Positions 1 through 7,000 of a stretch of DNA of 7,146 nt are shown in pieces. The position numbers were made by a program, and so were the translations under genes. The notes below the pieces were generated by a model, which did not search any database, was not told the origin of the DNA, and saw only the letters and a list, made by a program, of their open reading frames with translations. This stretch comes from an uncultured Bacilli bacterium. Lineage in GTDB: Bacteria; Bacillota_I; Bacilli_A; RFN20; DUOF01. Position 1 is the stretch's first letter. Each line of letters begins with the position of its first letter. The stretch is taken from assembly GCA_934101685.1 (NCBI GenBank), contig CAKORZ010000067.1:1-7146 (forward strand). Direction: 5' to 3'.

Positions 1-1643
1 ACCTTAACCTTATTAATATTACTATAACTACTATTATCTCCTATAAATGAAAGGCTAACTTCACTAATATCTAATCCTGTTTTATCAATATTAAAAGCAC
101 CTGCATCATAATACTTATAATTATTTAAAGAATCAAATGCTAAAATATATAAATAATAAGTTCCATCACTAAGATCATCACTATTAATTTCATCATTAAA
201 TCTTATACCATTATTTTTAATATCTAAATAGTTTTCTTCACTAACTACTTCCTTACTCCATAAATAATATTTTTCTTTAACATTAGTATAATCACTAAAT
301 GTAGGTTTAAGTATTATTTCATTATAATATTTACTACTATCATATGTACTATTAAGTGTGATTTCAGGCCCTGAGTTATCAAAATAAAAAATATAAAAAT
401 TGCTTTGATATGTATTTCCTAGTTTATCGCTTGCTCTGTAATACATACAATATCCACCATTTAAACCATCACCAATAGTAAACATAACATCATTTTCAAA
501 ACTATATTCACTAACAGTTCCACTATTGCAATAGTTAGAATATGGCTTTACAATATAATATGTTAAGCTACTTTCATCAATCCCTAATAAAGAATCATTA
601 ACGCTAATAGTAATTTCACTATTTTTAACATAATTAACTGAATCATTTGAAGAGTTAATAATTGTGTTATTTTCATCCACTACAGGTAAACTATACTTAA
701 AGTAATAAGTATCTTCACTTAAGGTAATAGAGTTACTAACTCTACTATCACTACAATTACTTATACATTCTAATTTGGTTTTATATATAGCGTATTCATA
801 TTGGATAGCTCTATTTTCAAACCTTAAATTGTTTAAAACATTAGGATAAGTTATGTTACCAATATATGGAGTTATACTTATTTCGCTCCCATTTGAAGTA
901 ACACTTGTATATTCATTTTTACTGCATTCATATTGATCTCTAGGGTAGCCACATGCCTCTATAATAAACTTATAAGTTGGGGCATTTTCTTTTACTAAAT
1001 CGGAACTACTGTTGTTAACAAAAGTTGCATTAAATACTGAATAATAGCTACCATTATTATAAATAGATGGATTAATATAATTTTTACCATTTGCTTCTAC
1101 TACTTTTATCGTTTTATTAATATCAAAATTAAATTTATAGTCTAAATCGCTACCACTAAAATACATTTCATCTAATTCAATAGTCTCTTCTGTATTTTCT
1201 TCTAAACATATAAACTTATTTTTAAATTTAACATATTCAAAAGTTAATGATTCACTATAAAAAGGCATATCCTCATCATAAAAAGTATAATTATATGTTT
1301 GATTACTAACTATATCTACGCTATTTTCTTCATTCTTACTAGTTATGTCTACCTCACACATCTCTTCTTGCCCACTAATCTTATAACATAAAGTATGCTC
1401 CCACCTATAACTTCTACCATTTTTCTCTTTTCCAATTAAAGTAACAGCAAAATTTACTCTCTCTCTAATAACACCACCATCATCCTCTAAAGAATAATGA
1501 ACAGGAAGTATATTCTCTTTTCCAACAATTACATCAAACACACTACTAGAGGTACTTTTAGCATTTACCTTACTACCACTAAAAAAGCTAATAAGGCATA
1601 AAAATAAAAAACTATAAATTAAATATTTAAAATATTTTTTCAT
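1..1643 (-). CDS. Secreted protein with signal peptide and tandem Ig-like modules (C-terminus cut by window edge)
   Basis: This frame runs without a stop from an ATG at 1643 to the window edge, giving 547 residues; the C-terminus is missing. Residues 1-28 form a signal peptide: MKKYFKYL, a hydrophobic core, then a probable signal peptidase I site after VNA. About 340 residues follow that I do not recognise. The last ~180 residues hold two modules in register: A-S-D406 then D422-N-S-G-P, and A-F-D504 then D520-K-T-G. Each pair is 16 residues apart and the modules are offset by 98. Aromatic strand followed by D-(N/K)-(S/T)-G is typical of bacterial extracellular Ig-like repeats. The mature part has nine cysteines (86, 96, 146, 231, 240, 293, 297, 372, 399), many for a Gram-positive exported protein. 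The start lies 2 nt past the J-protein stop, with its own ribosome binding site. A surface or adhesive role is inference. Any cell-wall or membrane anchor would lie beyond the window. Confidence 0.85.
   Translation of the reverse strand, partial: MKKYFKYLIYSFLFLCLISFFSGSKVNAKSTSSSVFDVIVGKENILPVHYSLEDDGGVIRERVNFAVTLIGKEKNGRSYRWEHTLCYKISGQEEMCEVDITSKNEENSVDIVSNQTYNYTFYDEDMPFYSESLTFEYVKFKNKFICLEENTEETIELDEMYFSGSDLDYKFNFDINKTIKVVEANGKNYINPSIYNNGSYYSVFNATFVNNSSSDLVKENAPTYKFIIEACGYPRDQYECSKNEYTSVTSNGSEISITPYIGNITYPNVLNNLRFENRAIQYEYAIYKTKLECISNCSDSRVSNSITLSEDTYYFKYSLPVVDENNTIINSSNDSVNYVKNSEITISVNDSLLGIDESSLTYYIVKPYSNYCNSGTVSEYSFENDVMFTIGDGLNGGYCMYYRASDKLGNTYQSNFYIFYFDNSGPEITLNSTYDSSKYYNEIILKPTFSDYTNVKEKYYLWSKEVVSEENYLDIKNNGIRFNDEINSDDLSDGTYYLYILAFDSLNNYKYYDAGAFNIDKTGLDISEVSLSFIGDNSSYSNINKVK
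1560..1643 (-). other. Signal peptide coding segment of the Ig-like protein
   Basis: This segment encodes residues 1-28: two lysines after the initiator Met, a hydrophobic stretch (LIYSFLFLCLISFF) and a V-N-A end followed by K-S. This is the pattern of a Sec signal peptide cut by signal peptidase I. The cysteine at residue 16 sits inside the hydrophobic core in the context LFLC, which is not a good lipobox, so a lipoprotein is less likely. Confidence 0.8.
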
Positions 1644-1645
1644 CT

Positions 1646-3088
1646 TTACACCCTCACTTCCATAACTAAATTTACAAGTATAATATAGCAAGCTAACACA
1701 CTAACTAGCGTAATATACATTCCCTCATTATATGGTAACACTAAAGCTAATAAAGGAATTAAAAGCCATAATATAATCATTAATAATTTAATAATAAAAT
1801 AATCTTTCAATTTCATTTTCTTATTTGAAGTACCCGTAAGCAAATAATACTTATCATCCTTACAAACAACGCTATTTATACCCTTAAATCCATAATTATA
1901 AATAGTATTACTTCCACCTAATAAATTAAATAGTTTACTAGTTTCTACCACTTCAACATCTCTAGTATAAACAACATCTTTAACATCACTAAGTACTATT
2001 TCAATAATAAGATTACCATTATTACCTCCATACCTTCCTTTTTCTCCTAATCCCTTAATAACTAAACTAGTATTAATAAGTACTTGATTAAGGTATGTAT
2101 CATTTTTTTCTTCACTGTAACTACTATAATCACTATTAAAATATAAATAATGATTAATATATTTCTTGTTAAATAATAGATAATAAGTAATATCTTTACC
2201 ATCATATTTATTATTTGTAAAAATAAATTTTAGTACATAATCGTCAAAAGTAATTTCACTAACATACTCATCACTAACAAAAGGAGGCACAATTAAATTA
2301 AATGAACTCTCATCGTTACCATATACCTTATTAATTCCATTTCTAGTTTCTTCATTACTTAAGTTGTATTTAATCTCAATAATATTATCCTTAATAGTAA
2401 TACTATCCTTATCATAAAAATTAAAATTAATAATTAAATCTGATTTAAAATCATTATAATTATCTCCTAATCCCTTAAATACTTTAACTTCTTCATCTAC
2501 ATTAAAACTAAGTTTTTTCTCTTCAATCTTATAACCTAAAGTAAAACACTTATCACACTCTTTACTAATTTTACCTGTACCAAAACACTTTGGACACCAC
2601 ACTAAATGATTATCCTCATAAACAACTTTCTCTCCATCACAAAAATCACAAGTAGTAAACTCTTTACACTCATCACATTTAACTTTTCTCTTATAAGTAA
2701 CACTATAATTTAAATTTAATAAATAATATAAATAACTAATATTTTCATTAATTATAATATTCTTTAAATAAGTTTCTTCATTATTAGTAACGCTACTATA
2801 ATCAATACTACTTTTCTTAATTACTTTATCTTCTTTATTATAATCATATAATTTATACTCTATATCTTCCTTAACTCTAATATTATTATCATCTTTCAAA
2901 TCATACATTTTTCTTCTTTTATCATCTTTTATATCTTCATAAGCCCTAATAATTTCTCTATACTTCTTATAAGCATGAATTGATGTGTTAAAACTAGGAT
3001 CATACTTTTTCTTTAGATCCAAATATGAAGTTTCTATCTCCTTATCACTAGAGTCTTTATTAACCCCTAAAACATCATAACTATTCAT
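1646..3088 (-). CDS. Membrane-anchored DnaJ-like protein with degenerate HPD motif
   Basis: This 480-residue protein follows the class A DnaJ layout. Residues 1-64 are a J domain (Y-D-V-L-G-V start, D-x-x-R-R-K-x-Y-D end), but the HPD tripeptide that contacts Hsp70 reads D30-P31-S32. Residues 65-137 replace the usual Gly/Phe linker and contain neither Gly nor Phe. Four CxxC pairs (138/141, 147/150, 165/168, 178/181) give a full set of zinc ligands, although the CxxCxGxG glycines are mostly lost. The beta-sandwich client-binding domains follow, with matching K-G-L-G motifs at 205-208 and 345-348. A C-terminal extension ends in two hydrophobic helices, about 430-452 and 457-476, forming a hairpin with lysines before it, so the bulk should face the cytoplasm. 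The start is fixed by a strong ribosome binding site. Known J-proteins need HPD to stimulate Hsp70, so client binding at the membrane without normal DnaK activation is the likely role (inference). Confidence 0.88.
   Translation of the reverse strand: MNSYDVLGVNKDSSDKEIETSYLDLKKKYDPSFNTSIHAYKKYREIIRAYEDIKDDKRRKMYDLKDDNNIRVKEDIEYKLYDYNKEDKVIKKSSIDYSSVTNNEETYLKNIIINENISYLYYLLNLNYSVTYKRKVKCDECKEFTTCDFCDGEKVVYEDNHLVWCPKCFGTGKISKECDKCFTLGYKIEEKKLSFNVDEEVKVFKGLGDNYNDFKSDLIINFNFYDKDSITIKDNIIEIKYNLSNEETRNGINKVYGNDESSFNLIVPPFVSDEYVSEITFDDYVLKFIFTNNKYDGKDITYYLLFNKKYINHYLYFNSDYSSYSEEKNDTYLNQVLINTSLVIKGLGEKGRYGGNNGNLIIEIVLSDVKDVVYTRDVEVVETSKLFNLLGGSNTIYNYGFKGINSVVCKDDKYYLLTGTSNKKMKLKDYFIIKLLMIILWLLIPLLALVLPYNEGMYITLVSVLACYIILVNLVMEVRV
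1651..1655 (-). promoter_or_regulatory. Ribosome binding site of the Ig-like protein gene
   Basis: GAGGG lies 7 nt before the ATG at 1643, entirely inside the last codons of the J-protein gene. Because the upstream stop codon (1648-1646) falls between the site and the start, ribosomes finishing the J-protein are placed to re-initiate. This supports translational coupling and the chosen start. Confidence 0.7.
1658..1801 (-). other. Two-helix transmembrane hairpin of the J-like protein
   Basis: Residues about 430-477 contain two long runs of Ile/Leu/Val/Met/Phe separated by a short polar turn (P-Y-N-E-G). Lysines crowd just before the first helix (N-K-K-M-K-L-K) and a single Arg follows the second. 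By the positive-inside rule both ends lie in the cytoplasm. Canonical DnaJ is soluble and has no such tail. Confidence 0.8.
2546..2677 (-). other. DnaJ-type zinc-binding region, four CxxC pairs
   Basis: This encodes residues 138-181 of the J-like protein: C-D-E-C, C-D-F-C, C-P-K-C, C-D-K-C. In DnaJ, repeats 1 and 4 bind one zinc and repeats 2 and 3 the other. Only the third repeat (C-P-K-C-F-G-T-G) keeps the full CxxCxGxG form. Only five residues separate the first two pairs, clearly fewer than in typical DnaJ proteins, so the fold may be compacted. Confidence 0.8.
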
Positions 3089-3095
3089 TTTAACA

Positions 3096-3102
3096 CCTCC
3101 TT
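3096..3102 (-). promoter_or_regulatory. Strong Shine-Dalgarno site of the J-like protein gene
   Basis: AAGGAGG, a full match to the anti-Shine-Dalgarno core, lies 7 nt before the ATG at 3088, in the 16-nt gap after the stop of the preceding gene. It is the best ribosome binding site in the window and fixes the start. Confidence 0.85.
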
Positions 3103-3104
3103 AA

Positions 3105-4091
3105 TTATAATAAATCAATTACTTTATTAACTATTTTTAAATCACTAAACTTATCTCTATTTTTAACTAAATATTTTTTAATATCACTCTTATTATCTTT
3201 TAATTTATTTCTAGAAACAACACTAGCCTCTTTATCATCTAATAATATCTTACTAGCTTTATACCCCACTACTTCCTTATCTAAACTAACAAAAGAATAA
3301 TCATTAAATTCATTAATATTATTAATATATATTTTGTTATCTTCTACTTTAAATTCCTTACTATCATCACTAATAAGATAATAATCACTATTAACTAAAT
3401 TATCCCCATTAACATAAACTAACATACACTTAAAATTACTACTTAAAAACTCTTTATCCTTTTCCTCTATTAACTTATTATCACTAAGTATTACCCTATT
3501 ATCTTTTAAATACTTCTTTAAATCTTCACTAAGATTACTACTATTAACATTAACTTCATAATAATAAGGATTAGCTTCCTTATTTCTATAATTTAAAACA
3601 AAATTATCTGAATATTCGTTTATTAATCCCTGCTTATTATCATTAATAAGATTTAAAAAATTAACATTCTTATCTATAACCACTACATTACTAGAATCAT
3701 TAATCTTACTATCACTAACAAACTTATTATCTAACATATTATAAGTAATTCTAAGATCTCTAATCTCTCTAAATTTAGGAATATAATTATTCTTTAAGCA
3801 ATATTTTCCAAACTCACTAAATGATACATCATTAACTATAACTCTATTAATATCTTCACTATCACTATTATTAATTATTAACTTATTATCTAATAAATAA
3901 TAAAAGTTATTCTCATAAAGATACATTAAATCTTCACTAACACTTAAATCACTCAATACTTCTTTAATAGTTTTCTTACTACCTTTTTCAATAATTTTAA
4001 CTAACATAAAAACGAATAAATCCATTTTTTCTTTATCATACACTTCAATAACGCTATTAAAATCACTAAAAGACACTAAATTAATTTTCAT
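3105..4091 (-). CDS. Unrecognised 328-residue soluble protein between helicase and J-like gene
   Basis: I do not recognise a family. The start chosen is ATG 4091 (M-K-I-N-L-V-S-F), which overlaps the helicase stop by 11 nt and follows a purine-rich ribosome binding site. In-frame ATGs at 4103 and 4127 would add 4 or 12 residues but lie deeper in the helicase gene with poorer upstream context. No signal peptide or membrane helix is visible. Residues about 17-80 alternate helices and end in a short hydrophobic stretch (Y-Y-L-L-D-N-K-L-I-I), compatible with a winged-helix fold; this is a weak inference. The rest is mixed and rich in Asn, Asp, Lys and Ser. Composition is extreme: no His or Trp, one Gln, two Pro, two Thr, three Ala. 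The overlap with the helicase suggests coupled translation and possibly a partner or accessory subunit. No catalytic motif was found. Confidence 0.75.
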   Translation of the reverse strand: MKINLVSFSDFNSVIEVYDKEKMDLFVFMLVKIIEKGSKKTIKEVLSDLSVSEDLMYLYENNFYYLLDNKLIINNSDSEDINRVIVNDVSFSEFGKYCLKNNYIPKFREIRDLRITYNMLDNKFVSDSKINDSSNVVVIDKNVNFLNLINDNKQGLINEYSDNFVLNYRNKEANPYYYEVNVNSSNLSEDLKKYLKDNRVILSDNKLIEEKDKEFLSSNFKCMLVYVNGDNLVNSDYYLISDDSKEFKVEDNKIYINNINEFNDYSFVSLDKEVVGYKASKILLDDKEASVVSRNKLKDNKSDIKKYLVKNRDKFSDLKIVNKVIDLL

Positions 4092-7000
4092 TAATCTCAC
4101 CATCCTTAAAGTAAAGATTTGGAGCATCTACCTTACCCACTACTCTATCATAAATCTCTTTATATATTCTTCTAGTATTAACCTCACTAGAATCATCCAT
4201 ATTCTCTAAATCTACTTTCAAACTAGTAAAGAAAGGCTTACTGCCAACTATAATTAACATCTTTCTAGCTCTAGAAAGTGCTACATTTATTCTCTCATAC
4301 TTTTTAGTAAAATCACCAGTTTCAAAAGACTTATTATTTCTAACAAAATTAACAATAATAATATCTTCTTCTTTTCCTTGAAACTCATCTACTGTAGATA
4401 TCTTATTCTTATTAAAATCAATATAATTAAATTTCATCTTATTTATTTCTTTCTTTAATTCACTAACCTGATCCTTATAAAGAGAAATAACCCCTACACT
4501 AAATGGTTCTTTGATAATTCCATCATTAACTAATTTCTCATATCCCTCATCTAATTTCTTTAAAATATTTTTAGTAAGAAAAATCTCTTCATCATTATAA
4601 AAAGATGTAGAAACAATACTTCCTCTCTTCTTTTTCTTCTCATAACTTACATTATTATTAATATCATAATGAGAATTAAACCAATATGTATGAATATTCT
4701 CTTCAAACAAACTATAGTTATTACTACTAACATTCAAAAAATGCCTCTTAGCTTCATTTTGTTCATTACCATATCCTAGTCTTAATTTATCATCATAAAA
4801 AATATTAACAATATTCATAATTTGTTCATGACTTCTATATTGATTAACTAACATATATTTATTTTTACGCGCTTTTTTAAATAACTCTTTAAACATACTA
4901 TTCTCTACTAATGTTTCATACTTATTTAATAAAGCCTTATCATCACTATCACTAAACATCTTTTCTTTATACTTAAATAAAGGTGGTAATTGGCGATGAT
5001 CTCCAACTAAAATGATACTCTTACCATATAAAATAGGAATAAGAAGTTCTATACTATTAGCCTTACTAACCTCATCTATAATAACAACATCAAAATCAAT
5101 ATTCTTTAATTCAATATTACCTAATCCTAACTTCTTTAAATAATCATTTTTCTCCTCTAAATACTTAGAATTAGCATTACAAGTAATACTATAAACATTC
5201 GCATTATTATTTAATAAACTTTTAGTGTATTTTACTCTGTCTCTCTCTAAAAGTTCATCCTTATTCTCACTTATATAATTTATAACACTATCATAAATAT
5301 CTTTATACTCATTATAATTACTCTTATCAAGTTCAAATTTTTCTTTTTCACTAACTAAATAATTATTAATTTCCTTTAAACAATCTTCATCACTAACAGG
5401 TCTTTTATTCATTACTATTTTATTATTAAAATAATAATCAAAATATTCATCTATTTCTCTAAATTCTTTACTCTTACTCTTTAAAAGAGTCTCTTTTTCT
5501 TTAACTAAATCATCAATACTCTTACTAAATTCACTTCTTTGTATCTTAAAATTATTAAGTTCATTTGTATTAAAAATTAAATTGTCCTTAACTTCCTTAT
5601 AATAATTATTAATATAATTAATATTTTTATTAATCATCTCATTATAATCATTAATAAAGTTTTTATTATCACTATAATTAATAGAAAAATACTTTAAGTA
5701 TTCATTAAAATTACTTAATTCTTCGATTCTGTATTTATTAACTAATAAATCAAAATCTTTTAAATTTAAACTAATATTAACACTATAATCTTTAAACATA
5801 TAATTATTTCTTTTAAATTCATTTATAAAAAAGATAGTCTTATTAAATTCATTTATTTTATTAATAAGAAAACTAATTTTGTTATCTATTTCATTACATT
5901 TAGCCTTTAATGAATAAAGATTATTATTAATACTCTTTAATTCTTTCCTACTAGAAGCATTCTTATTAATTAAATCGCTTATTCTTTCCTCTTCTTTAAA
6001 CGCATTATCTAACTTACTACTAAAAGCCTTAAAATTCTCTTCTTTATTTTCATACTTATTTTTTATTTTCTCATAAAAATTATCCACTAATTTATCAGGC
6101 AAATAGTTTTTATTAGCTTTCATTTTTCTTTCACTATTAATTAATCTAATAGGTAAAACATCTAATTCATCAGGTAATCTTTCAATTACATTATCAATTG
6201 CTACATGTGTTTGAGAAGATAATAAAACTTTTTTACCCATTTTATTAAACTGGTAAACCATTTCAGTAATAGTTTGTGTTTTACCTGTACCTGGAGGTCC
6301 TTGAAGTAAAAAGATAGAATTAGAATTAATAGCTTTATATACTGCCTCTTTTTGATATTTATCTAATGAATTATTACTCCACTCAATATCTTCCTTATTA
6401 ATAATATTTTCACTAGTTTCATATTCGCTAATGTTAAATAAGTAACTAGCAATACCTGGATTCTTCAAGTTTCCTTCTTTTAAATCCTTTAAAGCTTGTT
6501 TTCCTCTCTTATAAAGGGCCACATCTCCACTAGCAATATTAACAAGCAAAGGTCTCTCACCAAATGCACTAGTAATATAATCGCTAACTCTAGCAAAACT
6601 ATAGCTTAAATCGCTATCTTCATCACTCCAAAACTTAGAAAAAGAAAATGTTATAGTATCACTATCTTCACTAATCTTTTCAAGTGGTTTAAGTAAACTA
6701 CCCATTCTTTTAGTTTTAAAACTAAACTCTAGTTCATTACCATCATTTTTTAATTTATCATTTTCTAAAGCCTCTAATTCATTTGCTAACTCTATTTCTT
6801 GACTAACAAAGTATTGTAAATTACTATATGCTCCCTCACTTTTATTAATACTAACAACAAATTCCACTGCAATAACCTTATTAAATGATTCACTAGTAGT
6901 CTCATCATAATCAACATATATATAATTATTTCCATCATCAAAATATAAAAAATCTTCATACTTCTTATTAGTTTCCATACTTCTCTTTATTTCTTTTAAC

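Noticed and set aside
1590..1643. Lipoprotein signal peptide using Cys16 of the exported protein
   Set aside because: The cysteine lies mid-core in LFLC without Ala/Gly/Ser before it, and more hydrophobic residues follow. A later V-N-A site fits signal peptidase I better.
3089..3104. Promoter or terminator in the 16-nt gap before the J-like gene
   Set aside because: The gap is filled by the ribosome binding site and its spacer, leaving no room for a hairpin or promoter boxes. AT-rich -10-like strings inside the genes are too common here to mean anything.
3105..4127. Unknown gene starting at the ATG at 4127
   Set aside because: This would overlap the helicase by 47 nt with no clear ribosome binding site. 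The ATG at 4091 has a purine-rich site directly upstream.
4081..6978. Helicase gene starting at the ATG at 6978
   Set aside because: The frame stays open through 56 more codons to the window edge. Only a weak GAGAAG-like stretch precedes this ATG, whereas the J-like gene downstream has a full AAGGAGG. I annotate the gene as 5' partial instead.
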